Shown: piece by piece, positions 1-11,740 of the stretch
Position numbering within the stretch: the stretch's first letter is position 1
Layout of the letters: every line of letters starts with the position of its first letter
Source of the DNA: Ignelater luminosus
Taxonomy: Eukaryota > Arthropoda > Insecta > Coleoptera > Elateridae
Reading direction: 5' to 3'
DNA: 64,000 bases
Assembly (NCBI GenBank): GCA_011009095.1
Contig: VTPC01090619.1
Location: forward strand, 155,452 to 219,451
The notes under the pieces: model-generated
What the model saw: only the letters and a program-made list of their open reading frames with translations
Database searches by the model: none
What the model was told of the DNA's origin: nothing
Translations under genes and position numbers: made by a program

Positions 1-401
1 CAAATCAATGATATTATTTGTATGTTATTCACAATGCTTTTCCAGTCAAATTCTAGATTTATAACATGAAGAACCGCCAGCCACAGGTGAAATCCGGTAT
101 GGGACCAAATACAGGGTATCCCACATATGGAGGGTAAATGTCACAGTACAGTGTTCCCCATTGAAATGTAAGTCAGAAAATCTAATATCATTTTAGTCTC
201 TGTGACTTATTTTTGAAAAAATTGACAGTTAAAAAGTACTGAATGTAAAAAGATAATCAAACAAGTTATTTCAAACAAAGAAAAACAGAATCTCTTAATT
301 AATTCATAAAAAATAATCAAACAGATAAATAATATATGTAATTATAAATAGTACAGTTTAAAAAATGAAATTTACTTCAACCATTAGTATTAATCTGACA
401 A
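1..401. other. No gene seen
   Basis: AT-rich sequence with stop codons in every frame. I see no gene or recognised repeat here. It leads directly into the hammerhead-like fold that starts at 402. Confidence 0.5.
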
Positions 402-447
402 TTTTCACCTGAAGATGATGATTAATCATCGAAACCGGTAGTGAAAT
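402..447 (+). ncRNA. Hammerhead-ribozyme-like fold
   Basis: The core CTGAAGA (409-415) fits the hammerhead consensus CUGANGA, and GAAA (431-434) fits the second core strand. Between them lies a hairpin with arms 417-421 and 426-430 and a TTAA loop. Outside the core, TTTCAC (403-408) pairs perfectly with GTGAAA (441-446) as stem I. A very short stem III (ACC/GGT, 434-439) leaves UA as the predicted cleavage dinucleotide, just before 441. Small-stem-III hammerheads of this kind are known from the ends of Penelope-like retroelements and probably act as dimers. Oddities are one unpaired U at 416 and the absence of Penelope coding sequence nearby. The fold is seen; self-cleavage is inferred. Confidence 0.55.
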
Positions 448-1079
448 AAAAATCATTTATATAACTTAAGGAAGTACCATTTTAATACCCATTAACAGTT
501 AAAGTTTTTGAAACTTTTCAACAATATCAAGTTAATGTACTCAACTTAAATTTTAATAATGAAATAAATTTTTTTTATCAAAAAAACGCTAATAAAAATG
601 CTCTATTATTATATTATTATGTCTGCCAATTTCATCACAAAAAGTGCTAACATTACACTATAGGGAATGATGAATCTTTAAATTAAATTTCCTTGACTAA
701 AGTCGACTCTTTGTGAAACATAAAATAAAGGCATATACCAGGGGTTGGTAATTGGCAGAGCTGAGCAGAGATCTGGACCATCAGTTCCAACCCAAGAGCT
801 GCAAGTATCAACATGCTCTCGGCGCCACTTGCCTTGCCTCGGGTTGAGATTGTGTGGGTACTTGTCAACATAAGGGGTGTGGGGGTCTGGTGCTGACTCA
901 TTATCTACATCTCCTATCTGCTATCTGTATTTTGTACAGAGCGTCCGATTGTACGAATTATTTAGTTAATTGTATATTTGTGTTATTTGTGTGCTTAATT
1001 AAAACTGTAGGTATCATGCTTTCTAAAAAACATAAAATTGACTGTGAAAATGGGAAGTTTCTGACTGAATGGGCTGAAC

Positions 1080-3392
1080 CAGGTTTGGGTAGGTAGAATA
1101 CACAAGGTTAAATACATGGCTTTCTACCATGTAGAAATCATGTAATTTACATTAGACAGTTTTCTACTTTCAAATAGGTATTCTACGTGTAGAAAACTTA
1201 AACTATTGGTGAGTGTTAAGAACTAGTGTTATGCCATCTACCATATATTAGAGCAGGGGTCCCCAACCCTATGCCTGCGGGCACCATGTTGCCCGGCAAC
1301 CGTTTTACATGTGCCCGCCACTGTACAACCACGATAAAAAAATTAAGTTTTCAATAAAATGTTTTGTATATTATGTATATTATTAACTATGTCCAACTAT
1401 AAATTTACTTTGAAAATAAAAATGGTGCCCGCCGTTCGACCGATATTCTAGAATGCGCTCTTAGATACAAAAAGGTTGGGGACCCCTGTATTAGAGTATA
1501 ATAAGTGATACAATAGTAATAATAACAAAAAGCATCAGTTGATACATTTCAATAATCATCACAGTTATTACCACTTTTTACTTTGAGAGTAATGTTTTTT
1601 TGATCTGTCAAAAGTCAAATGGTTTTGATGTTGGAAATGCACATATAACCAGTTGAAGAACAACCTTTCTATTTGCACTGTAGAAGCAGGTATCCTTAGT
1701 AATTCTTGAGCCAGTTTACTTAATTCTGGATGAAATTTTTTTCGCACATGAAGAGACTTCTTTCTCAAAAATCACACTTAGCTTATCAGCTTATAAGCTT
1801 CTAAATCATTTAGATCTGAAGCCTCCAAGTTATGTAGTAAGAAATCTTCTACATCAGCGTCTTTGTTGTTTAAAAAAACTTTCCCTTGATATACAGGATG
1901 CAAATAATTGGCTATTGGTGAGTAAATTGTGAAAGCTTTATTTCGTCATTGATTTAACAGTTCTGCAAATTCCAGCCACTCTTTAGTAGTATCTGCTATA
2001 TCGCTGTCAGATGCTTGATATCTGTTAATTAAAGTGCATACCAGATTAAACAGTTTAATTTCATTCGCTACTTGATTTTCGAAGTGCTCGTCGAATAAAA
2101 GCCTTTTGATGTCTTGTTTTAACTTGTAGTTACCTTCACCAGCAATGATATTAATATTTCTCCATTAACAATAATTAAACGCATCTCTGAACGAACATCA
2201 TCTGGTCTCTCCAGGATTGATTATTCATGTTCTATTGCGCTTAAAAAGCTCTCTCTCTAAATCTGGATGTTTAAATTCCTTTGACACAGAATTAATTAAG
2301 ATGCTAATTTTTGTTTTACTAAATCCTTTGCCAGCAGACTAGCAGCATGGCTATTGCATGTAGTATGCCACAAATCAGTTTGTTTGCCCATTTTGATCTG
2401 TTTGATGCTACTGCGTATACCTTATATTAGTTGAATATTTTGTGCTTGCAAGTTCTACAGCATTTTCCACAACGTTCACAAGAGTTTTACTTTCTCCAGT
2501 AAAATTTTAAAATTCTATGAAGTACATTTCAGAACCTGCATTATGCACCATAAAACCAACATACTTTGTATTATTCAACGTGTTCTTCCACCCGTCAATG
2601 CACAAAACAGATTCAGAATTTTGTAGATTTAGAGACTCTCTTGTAATGCTGTCAAAAGTTTGATCTAAAATAGTTGTTGACAGTCTTTCTGGTTGGGACC
2701 ATACTAAAGGGAATATTGCAGCCAAATATGAAATATCCTAATGACAAATGAATTTATAGCATCAATTTCTGACAAATCTTTTCATAATTTTTCAATTATC
2801 AGTTTAGCTTTGGCAGAATTTAATTTGATTACTGATTCAGTAGGGTGCAAATTTTCATCTACGGATTGCCCGATTAGTGCTAAGTTAGACCTTGTGTATT
2901 TGATTAATCCACTAGTTACAAAATGAATTACAACATTATTTGTGCAAAAGACTGTACATACGTTCCTAAAATATAATAAAAAAATTATAATGTATTTTTA
3001 AAATTTGTATTAACTTCGAAACAAAGCTGTGTGCCTGTAACCTCTTTTGAGCTGTATTTTGTTAGGTTTTTTTACAATTATTACAAAATGCAACACATTT
3101 TCCATCGATCTTTTTTAGTTCGAAATTTGCATTGTTCTAAAAATTATGTGTAGGCTGTCTACCTTTAGTACAGGCACATGTAACTGCAACACATTTGTAA
3201 TAGCTGGAAATGAGAATGAAGCAACACAGGGAATTACCGGCCTGCGGCGCGATCCTTTTTGCACAGTATGCAACAGTACAAATAAAACACAGGGAGTGGT
3301 TTTCTACATATTCTACATTCCTAGTAGTTTTCGACATCGTTTTCTGCGTGTAATGTAGAAAACATTTTTCTACATGTCTTTACCCAACCCTG
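1080..3392 (-). mobile_element. hAT transposon, inserted in an older hAT
   Basis: The ends are hAT-type inverted repeats, CAGGTTTGGG (1080-1089) and CCCAACCCTG (3383-3392). They are flanked by 8-bp target copies, ggctgaac (1072-1079) and gggtgaac (3393-3400), matching at 7 of 8. The transposase reads on the minus strand: a BED-finger fragment near 3060-3130 (CVAFCNNCKK), then 2507-2725 (VLCIDGWKNTLNNTKYVGFM), a central part with W-CNSHAA-LLAKD-like sequence near 2320-2400, and the C-terminal dimerisation region at 1568-1768 (LSKLAQELLRIPAST). The coding sequence is interrupted many times, so the copy is inactive. It is 2313 bp long and carries a 235-bp MITE of its own. Confidence 0.8.
1254..1488. 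mobile_element. hAT MITE, 235 bp
   Basis: Perfect 15-bp inverted repeats (CAGGGGTCCCCAACC at 1254-1268 and its complement at 1474-1488) are flanked by a perfect 8-bp target duplication, tattagag, at 1246-1253 and 1489-1496. The interior is non-coding. It is a non-autonomous hAT element sitting inside the hAT at 1080-3392, so it is the youngest of three nested insertions. The CAGGGGTCCCCAACC terminus is typical of Charlie-type hATs. Confidence 0.92.
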
Positions 3393-4689
3393 GGGTGAAC
3401 AGTATTGTTTTATGTTGCCTAAAAAGACTGGAGCTGTTCCAGTTTGCCTCATATGCAACAAAACGGTCGCCAGTGTTAAAAGTGGCAACTTAAAGTGACA
3501 CTATGAAACAACTCGCCAAGATTTTCATAACAAGTTTTATACTGGCAGTGCAATGCAATCTGTCATTTTAGAAGAGTAGCATGACTATACTGCTCCGGTG
3601 CATGACTGAGCAAGAAAAATCAGCAGAAGCAGCGTTGCATGTATGTTGGATCCTTAATAAGCACCAGAAGCTATTTTCAGACTCCAAGATCATAAAAGAA
3701 TGAAGAAAAAAAGGATATTGTTGCCTCTATTCAGGATATTCCTTTGTCGGCAAGAAGCTATTCAAGAAGAACAGAAATTTTGGCTGCCGACAACAAAAGC
3801 AGCTTGCTCAGTCTTTAAAAAAGGCACCTTACTACGTCATTGCAATTGACAGATCTTGTAACATTGTTGATGATGAACAAATGTCCATTTTTGTGCAGTT
3901 CTTTGACATTGAAAGTAAAGTATTTAGAGATGAGCTACTAGCAATATTGCCGTCAATCAAGTCTCAATTTTGATAAAATTGTGTCTTTTTCAACTGACGA
4001 TGCCCTGGCAATGATTGACAAAGAAAAGGGTTTAGTAAAGAGAATTAGAGATAAGAACGTTGGCATAATTCCCCGGACATTCCTCTGTGGCAAACTCAGT
4101 GCTAAACTGAAGAATGTAATTGACAGCTTGGTTAAGTTGATCAGTTTTATGAAGTCTCATTCTGCTCTTCAGCACAGACAGTCCAAAAAGTCTCTGTCTG
4201 AATGTGATTTGGTGTATGCTAATTTACTGCAACACGAATTCCAAAATAGACGCTGCAGTGTTTTTAAGTTTTGTGATAGATCTTTGGAAGGAATTTGCAG
4301 CAAGATTTCAAGATTTTGCAGAGATAGGGAAAATTACTTGCCAACACCCCTGGCATATACTATACAGAGTAGTAATTATATCTAGCTCATGCAAAGGAGT
4401 CTGAAAGACTGACTAACCTGAACATATAACTCATTATTCTTTTATTTGAAATGGCACTTATATGTTTTTTAGAACTTAAATTCTATTTCTAGTGATGTGT
4501 GATAATAATCCCATATGTAGTGTCCAAGTAAAATGCCATTATTTGCTAAAGCTCAGTTGTAAACATTAATTGTCAATAGTACAACAAACAAAATATGGTC
4601 ATTTTACTTTTATAGAACATGTCATGTCACAATCAATGCTTTCTCATTTGTTTCAAATAATTCCATTGACATCCTGTATTTTTATTGGA

Positions 4690-5015
4690 TCTTTCAACAA
4701 ATTCCGATAGATTTGATTTCAGATTTGGGTTCTACATCAAAAACTAGACGACGTGGTGTCTGTTTTTTGATATTTCTTCGGGAACATGGTCAAAATGGCC
4801 GCCGAAATTTGTAAAATTTTTAAAAAAATTTTTTTTACTTCGTATTCTACATCAAAAAATAAGAGATACATATACTTTTAGTTTTTTGATATCACCTCGG
4901 GAACATGGGCCCCAAAATTAAAAAATTTTGTAAAACTGTTGCTCGAATTCAGTAACAAAATGGAGTTCGTTGTGGTTATGCTTTGCATCTCCAGATGTTT
5001 TATATTCTTGTCAAA
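4690..5015 (+). repeat. Dispersed repeat family, copy A
   Basis: It shares long stretches with 11478-11740 (same strand) and 21590-21840 (opposite strand). Shared blocks include TTCTACATCAAAAACTA, GGGAACATGGTCAAAATGG and GTTGTGGTTATGCTTTGCAT. Copy A lacks the conserved 5' start and holds an internal partial duplication of about 105 bp, in which the TTCTACATCAAAAA to GGGAACATGG block occurs twice. It has no coding capacity. The family could be a SINE or a non-autonomous element. Confidence 0.8.
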
Positions 5016-6090
5016 GGAGCATAATTATCCTCTAGTTTATTGCTTTCTGTGATATTATGTGATTATCAAAATAATTTTCATATGCGACAATAATTATGTT
5101 TGGATGTGGGTTTATGTTCTTTAGAAGTTTTATTAATTATTATTGTTTTAAGTAGATGTTTATTTCACAAAGCGGGTGTATTTTATTATATAAGGTTTTT
5201 TTCTAGTAGTATAGTGATAATAGTGCATTATACTTTACTATTTCGTTAGTACAGTGTAGAGTGATACAATAAATTGCCCTGTTCCTTGATTCCAGTTAGA
5301 CAGTTACACAAAGGAAATTGTTGTTTGACGGTTGTTATCAATGAGTATTTTACTTTAGTAAACATTTGCAATGAATTTTATGTATAGGCAGTGTTCAGTG
5401 ATGAATGGTACTGAGCAATACTTCAGTAATGAATGAAGATTTCAAAATTCTAGAAAATGGTATTTTAAATGTCACTCAGGGGCACACATTTACTGATCTA
5501 AAAACTTTAATTTTTACCCATCCCTGACTTAGAATTTTTAAATGGCAACAACATTACATTCACGTCGTGTTAAATGAAAGATTTTGTCTATGACCTTTTG
5601 TGATTTACAATAGGATCAAGTTATATGATTTCGTAATTTAAAATGAACTTGTCAAATTCTAATTTTCAGTGGTCGTAGAAAAAATAATGTCCTTGCAGTT
5701 GAAGTGTTACTTCTAGAACTTATAACATAAATAACTATTTTTTAAATAAGAAACACTATTTTACTTCAGATTAGTGTCAAAATGTGCATTTTTGTGCAGA
5801 TCAGATTTCTATTGTTACCTTGATTTTTAAAAACTCCAGTTAAAATTTTGACAGAGATTTCTTTTATATGCACTGATTGTTATTAATGAAAAATCAAAAA
5901 TGAAATAGAAATAATGACTTTTTGTCTTTATTTTTTTCTGAAACTTTAATTCATTTTGAAAGTTCATGATAAAATATAATTCTAAAAATCTCATGTACAG
6001 TCTGTTAAATAAGAATGTGTACGGCATAATCGTTACAAACATAAGAAAATCAAAATACAATTTAATTTTTTTGAAACATTATTTTATTTA
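5016..6090. other. Intergenic, no gene seen
   Basis: AT-rich sequence with stops in all frames. A weak hAT-like terminus (TTACCCATCCCTG) ends at 5526. Otherwise I see nothing I can name. Confidence 0.5.
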
Positions 6091-6106
6091 CTAATGCACA
6101 ATGTAA

Positions 6107-7042
6107 TTAGTAAGAAGTCCAGTCACCGTTGTTACTTAAGATGGCCTGACATCTTCGGGGTATACTTTCAACTAATGTTTCTGCGTACTGAACTGGTAAA
6201 CTTCTCCATATTTCCCTTATCTTACGAGCTAAATGTATTTGGTTCTTTATTATTGCACCCTGTAGCTTCATCTTCATTAATGCCCAAACATTTTCTATAG
6301 GATTTGCATCTGGCGACTGCGAGGGCCAGCCTAAAGTCTGTACATCATTTTCTTCTTTCCACATAGAGCAAAGTCGACTTTTATGTTTGGGATCATTGTC
6401 CTTTTGTAACAGCCAGTCGTGATTTCCTTTCCCAAACCATTTATCTGCAGATGGTATTAATGCACGCTGGTAGATTTCCTTCATAAATTGTGCGTCTAGA
6501 TTTTGTTTAAATATCAATAATCTTCCAAAACCTCTTCTGTCAAAACATCCCCAAATGTGGATCTTTCCAGGGTGTTTCACAGTGCACTGAATAAGTTTTT
6601 TACCTTTTTACTCACCACACACATTTAATAGATGTTGACAACCAAAAAGATGCTTCATCCGTAAATATTACATTATCCCAATCTCAATTCAAGTTTTCTT
6701 GTGCCCACTCCATTTGTTTGTTTACCTGTTTCTAATAGTGATTTTAGATATTTTTATTTCCTTTTTAGAAAGTTTTTGCTGAGCTTTATCCAAAGTAAGT
6801 GATGAGCTTTGATTGAAAAGGTTGACAATGACATTATCTTCTCTAGAAGTAGTCTTTCTAATTTTTCCGTGGTTTGGAAGATCATCCACGTTTTTATGTA
6901 TGCTATAATGCCTTACCCACTTCTTAACAAACGATTTTGATTTTTTAAGATTCTTGGCAGCAGCTCCTAGTGACATTTTTGGTCCCTTTTCATGGCAACA
7001 CAAGAAGACTTTGGGATGTCGATAGATGACATGACTAACCAC
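6107..7042 (-). mobile_element. Broken Tc1-like transposase
   Basis: The N-terminal part (6722-7042) has helix-turn-helix-like sequence (LGAAAKNLKKSKSFVKKWVR). The catalytic part (6107-6580) has QKDNDPKHKS and SPDANPIENVW, with 34 residues between the second catalytic D and the E, so it is a DD34E Tc1-type enzyme. The first catalytic D is in FTDEASF, coded near 6660-6680 between the two open stretches. The two stretches are in different frames with stops between them, so the copy is dead. I could not identify convincing terminal inverted repeats, so the element boundaries are not given. Confidence 0.85.
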
Positions 7043-7668
7043 AAATTAAGTAAACACGAGTTGATATTAATAATGACCATTTTTCCAAGGTTCTTTTCAA
7101 TAAAATGTGTTCGTCTGGAAGGTAGCAAACTGAGACTATCTAAAAATTAATATTTTCAAATGTAACTTTACAATTGAAACAGCTGTCAGTGCTGATATGT
7201 TGTAGCATGAGTCAATCAATGGTTCAGATGAATAATGCAGTAAGCATACACTATTTATATTGAATACTTTGTGAGGTCTGTCATAAATTAATTACTGTCA
7301 TCCTAAAGTGGATCACCACTTATTCAACAGAAACATCCAATGGTTCTGTCATGTTAGCAACTCAGCCACTGAGGCTGTCCATTGATTAGAAAATCTGCTA
7401 TTCACAGTTAATGGTATAATGGTATTTGATCATTGTTAATCATTAAAAGTTAGAAGAATAAATGTAGAATAATAAAAATTTTATTAATGAAAATATTCCG
7501 TTTATAAAATATCACAAATAAACAATAATGTCATGTGGGTACGTTAGAAAAATTACAATAGAGAGTCAAGGAAGAAATCGTTCACATTAGGAAGAAACAC
7601 TTACATTCAAGTTCTTTTTAGTATTTGGTTTGATCAGCAGTAAAAATAAATAGATTTCTAAATGATAA
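7043..7668. other. Intergenic, no gene seen
   Basis: AT-rich sequence that includes the presumed 3' untranslated region of the minus-strand phospholipase gene. No further gene or named repeat is visible. Confidence 0.5.
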
Positions 7669-9919
7669 TTAAACTGAATTAACTAAATTTGAAATATATC
7701 TTAACACAGTGGTATGTCTGAGAATTGTCATATGATCCACATTTGGTAAGGCAAGAAAATGTACTGGTTGTTTCTGCATACTTTGCCAACGGATACACCC
7801 TTCTAAAGAACGTCTGTTAACAGTGCCATCACCATCACCATTTATTAAAGTTGGATAACCATCCAACCACGTTCCTGGTTTATAATATAATTTTTCCACC
7901 GTATCAACATTAACACCAAATAAACAATGAACTTCAACACCTGGCGCTGTTAGATTCATTTGATATGGATCTGTATCCTTTTTCATTTCCCAACCATTCA
8001 TAAATTGAATATCCCTTAAAATGTAAAACAATTTATATACTATAGGCAAGTGAATAAATATTACTTACCTGAAATATTCCTCGAGATTACTTAACGAATA
8101 ATTTTTTTTATCAGTTTGTACTAAGGTTTCTGTTTCGTTCCAAAAGTATGGAGATGGTAGTAGCCATGCTAAGCTTGGTGATGTGATTTGTTCTTGTCGC
8201 ATTATGCTTTCACGTAATATGTATGATCCTAAATCATCACCTACAAAAGAGTTAACTTTTGTAGTCAATGTTTTATAAAATCAAGTGAAGATAAATGTCA
8301 TAGCAATTTTGTTTTTTTTTTAATTACCAATAGCATAAACCTTGATGGCTTTTATAGATCCACCCCAAACTCCAGAAAGTGTAACAATGGATTTTATGTA
8401 TTTGTCTTTCCATGCTTGTGTTTGCTGTGTTAAGAAATATAAAGTCATTGGGCCACCCATAGAATGTGCAATAACAATAGCTGGCTCATCATGATTGTCA
8501 TGAACGGTGTTTTCAATTAACTGCTTGAATTTCGCAAAAAAATCCTGATTCTCATCTAGACAAAAGTTATTTTATTTATAAATTAAAATTTTTATTTACT
8601 ATTTGAATGTTAAATATATAGTACACAGTGATAAAACGTAATATTTTAATTTAGAAAATACAATACAGCTAATATTATCTAAAAATAGTATAAAAAAGTG
8701 ATTATAGAAATCATAATTTATTGGTTTGTTGTTTAATTATTGTTTGGTTCGCAGATCAGTTATAGTCAGATGTTAGAACATTATTTTTAGATAAATAATG
8801 ATTTGTTATTTTGTATCTACATATTTGCTAATTAATTACGTCTGTTGTGTGCATTCATAACACTAGATACAGGGTGTTTTACTTTCTATCTAAATGCCTT
8901 TTTTCTTTATTAACAAATCATAGAAAATGGAAAACCACAAAAGTTGTTTCCAATTGATAAAGAAAGAAACTTCAAATCCCAATTCTTTATAATTTTCTTT
9001 GCATTTATTCATATTCTCAATTGAATTTCTATTGTAAGACACTCAGCTTCACAAAACTAGTGATAAGAGCATTTAGTACCAAACATGTTAATCATCATGT
9101 ATCCTGATAATAAAATAAAATTTTATTCATATTTTTCATTCTTTATTAAATTGTAGCCTTGCATTAATTAATTAAATAATAAATTAGAAAATTAAGAATA
9201 GATGAAAGATAGCTTGTAATTGGTAAGAAAGAGATAGATAGGTTTATTTTACCCCTAAGGTAGCCTCAAAATCTCGTATGTCAGGCACCCGTTCTCTGAA
9301 GTTAATTCTGTACTTAATTAATAAAAATCTGTCACTTAACGTTAACCAATAATTTAAAACGTGTGTGGAAATTATAATAAAAAAAACAACAGAATTTGAA
9401 GCACAGCTCATCTAAAATCTTGGGAAAAATCCTAAACAAAAAATGATACTTACTAGGGGCTTTTCTAAAATCATACGGTGCTCCTTTTATAGTAACATTC
9501 CTCGTATGTCCTAGGCTAACTAACGTGTTTCCAATATCTTTGAAATAGGCTCCCGTTGATGCATGACTAGGATCCAACCATTCCACGGTTTCCGTTCCGC
9601 CAAATCCTGGTACGCGTATTTCCACACCTTCCGCATTCGACGTTTTCCGCGTAACATTGTTGTACGTCAATTTAACATTATCAATCCAACAATCAATAAT
9701 AAACGGAGCCAACAATTCCATATTTAGCCAAATATTGAAATAATCTGTTGTTGTTTTTTCGCATATATAATGTACAACAGTAGTTTTATTTAATTTTGCA
9801 TCTAATTGTGAACCACCGTCACCTGGCATTAAAATAATAGGATTTAAACCTCCACATGTCGAAGATATTAAAATTGAAAACAACACACAGATAATTTCTA
9901 GGTTAGAATTTACTAGCAT
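7669..9919 (-). CDS. PLA2G15: Lysosomal phospholipase A2/LCAT family
   Basis: Four exons join in frame: 9919-9454, 8555-8328, 8240-8069 and 8014-7669, giving 403 aa (the human lysosomal enzyme has 412). The family deacylates phospholipids and transacylates ceramide in lysosomes. The N-terminus (MLVNSNLEIICVLFSILIS) is a signal peptide, followed by the family start PIILMPGDGGSQLDAKL. The nucleophile is Ser187 in the lipase elbow AHSMGG. The acid is probably Asp351 in GDGDGTVN, and the base His383 in NVDHMT. All introns start with GT and end with AG. The intron after exon 1 (8556-9453) is the longest. The start is the only Met before the signal peptide. LCAT itself is the alternative, but insects carry the lysosomal type. 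Confidence 0.93.
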
Positions 9920-11340
9920 TCTAATTTCTTTGTTTTATTTTTACCACCCCGACGATAATTTGTCTACTGCGAAGTTCTAGATGTGTATTTGTTTTGCTGT
10001 GTAATGGTCAGTATTTATTTGTGGATTGCACAATATGAACTCGTAATTGACGTATTTCACAAATGTATGCGAAAAAGATCATACGATTTGAACACACATA
10101 AATAAAACTGCAGCGAAACTTTGTTATGAAATACAAGTAGTATTGATAGAAAAAAGTTTAGTTGATACTATTTCTTAATAACTAATAAGAATACTGATGG
10201 CTGATATTTTTAAACTGGCGCTCTCGACATCGAACGATAGGTCAAATTCAACACCCCAAGCGTGTGTAATTTAATATCTTGGTGGTGATTAGCTTATAGA
10301 GTGAGATAACAACATTCAAAATAAACAAATTATTGTAAATTATCAATTTAGTAATTAATATTGAAAATTTAATAATATTTATTGATAAAGATAAGTCATT
10401 AACTTGACGAAACGGTGATTCTCAAACATTTTTATAAACGTTATCCCGGAATTGTTTAAATTTTACCAGTGACGGAATGTAAACGTACGGAAATTTGTTT
10501 TTGTGAACATTTTAAAGTTTAGTGCTCATTATCGTTATAAAGGCAGTTAAAATAAAACGTTTTATTACTTAAAAGCAGCTTTCTTCCTCGTTATATTTCT
10601 GTTTACATCACTAACTAGCGGATTCTTCTGAATTTGTACTGAGAATTTTATTTTATTGTAATTTATAATGAAATTTTAACAGACACGTTACGTTGGGAAC
10701 TTCTGCGTACATTTAACTTTTTTTATTAATTATAACTAGTAACATCTACGGAGTGTTCCAAATATGTGTTGATACAATTATTTTGTGCAGTAATTGGTTA
10801 ATCTTAGAGAGATGTTATTGGGTTACAACGGTACCAAAAGGTTTAACACTCATCAGTCATAGTGGGTGTTTTCAACCTGTCAAAGATTGTGATATTTTTA
10901 CATGGATGCCATAATTAAGGTTGCCAGATCTCCTATATATATACTAGGAGTCTCCTATATGTAACTAAAATCTCCTATCTCCTATTTACTATTGAATATA
11001 GGAGTAAATCTCCTATATTTTACCGTTTTTCATTATAATTTATAATCCTTAACAAAAGAATAGAAAAAAAACAACTTATTTCATATTTCAGACTTAAATT
11101 TTCGTTTATGTTAAGTGTGTTGCCTAACTAACATTTTAATTAAGTGATGATTGTTTGATATTAAAAAAACTTTTTTGTAATCGTTTTGTGAGATACTTAA
11201 ACAAAAATGTGGTATATAACTAAATATATAAACTTTTTGTTTATGTACCTAATTTGACATCTGTCAAAGTTAACCTCAAAATTTATTGTAAATTAATTTT
11301 TTTCTCATTTTGGGTAAACGAATACAAAAGATTTTGTTCA
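9920..11340. other. Upstream region of the phospholipase gene
   Basis: The promoter and 5' untranslated region of the minus-strand phospholipase gene should lie near 9920-10000, but I see no clear core element. The rest is AT-rich and non-coding. A block of repeated CTCCTATAT words (10930-11020) is listed separately. Confidence 0.45.
10930..11020. repeat. CTCCTATAT-rich block
   Basis: The words TCTCCTATAT, AGGAGTCTCC, CTCCTATCTCC and ATATAGGAG recur in both orientations over about 90 bp, just after TTGCCAG. This looks like the subterminal repeats of an hAT-type element, but no partner end was found. Confidence 0.4.
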
Positions 11341-11456
11341 ATACAAGTGCGCTGTCACTTTTCAGGCGCTCGGCCGTTTTTGCAGTACTCGGCGTGCGCC
11401 TCGTGCTTCAAATTTCGACCTTGCACCTGAAAAGTGGTATGACAGCGCACTTGTAT
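11341..11456. repeat. Foldback (hairpin) element
   Basis: Arms 11341-11366 and 11426-11456 are reverse complements except for one 5-nt insertion (TACCA on the complement of the right arm). They start ATACAAGTGCGCTGTCA. The 59-bp loop is clearly richer in GC than the surroundings. It lies about 20 bp upstream of dispersed repeat copy B. It could be a hairpin-type MITE; no target duplication is evident. Confidence 0.7.
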
Positions 11457-11477
11457 CGAAAATAAATATTTTATGTT

Positions 11478-11740
11478 TAACGAATTCCGAAGGAGTCGTT
11501 ACTGAATTTGCGAAGTCTGTCTGTTTGTCTGTCCGCATTTTTTTGTCAAATTTTGAAATTTCTACTTCAGATTTGGATTCTACATCAAAAACTAAAGACA
11601 ACGTGGTATTTTTGTTTTTTGATAACTCTTCGGGAACATGGTCAAAATGGCCGCCAGAATTTGAAAAAAGTAACAAAACAGGAGTTTGTTGTGGTTATGC
11701 TTTGCATTTCCAGACGTTTTTTATTGTGTAAATAAAGTTG
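11478..11740 (+). repeat. Dispersed repeat family, copy B
   Basis: The fullest copy of the three. It starts with GAGTCGTTACTGAATTTGCG, passes through a TGTCTGTTTGTCTGTCCGC stretch and GGGAACATGGTCAAAATGG, and ends near TTTCCAGACGTTTTTTATTG. It has no credible protein. Copies A and C share these blocks. Confidence 0.8.

Larger units (their letters stand above)
739..4389 (+). mobile_element. Broken hAT transposon, GTF2IRD2-like
   Basis: A decayed hAT transposase reads on the plus strand. It begins at 1016 (MLSKKHKIDCENGKF), resumes after a 2.3 kb insertion at 3401 with a BED-type finger (VCLICNKTVA), and continues through 3981-4385 (FSTDDALAMI, FLCGKLSAKLKNVIDSLVK). It resembles the hAT transposases related to vertebrate GTF2IRD2 and ZBED proteins. 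Several stops and frame changes make it dead. A candidate left terminus, CAGGGGTTGGTAA, lies at 739-751. The best right partner, at 5514-5526, matches 11 of 13 bases but lacks a matching 8-bp target duplication, so the right boundary is unsure. A younger hAT (1080-3392) has split this element. Confidence 0.6.

Noticed and set aside
5514-5526. Right terminus of the outer hAT
   Set aside because: Its terminal match is 11 of 13, but the flanking 8 bp do not match those at 731-738, so it is only mentioned as a candidate.
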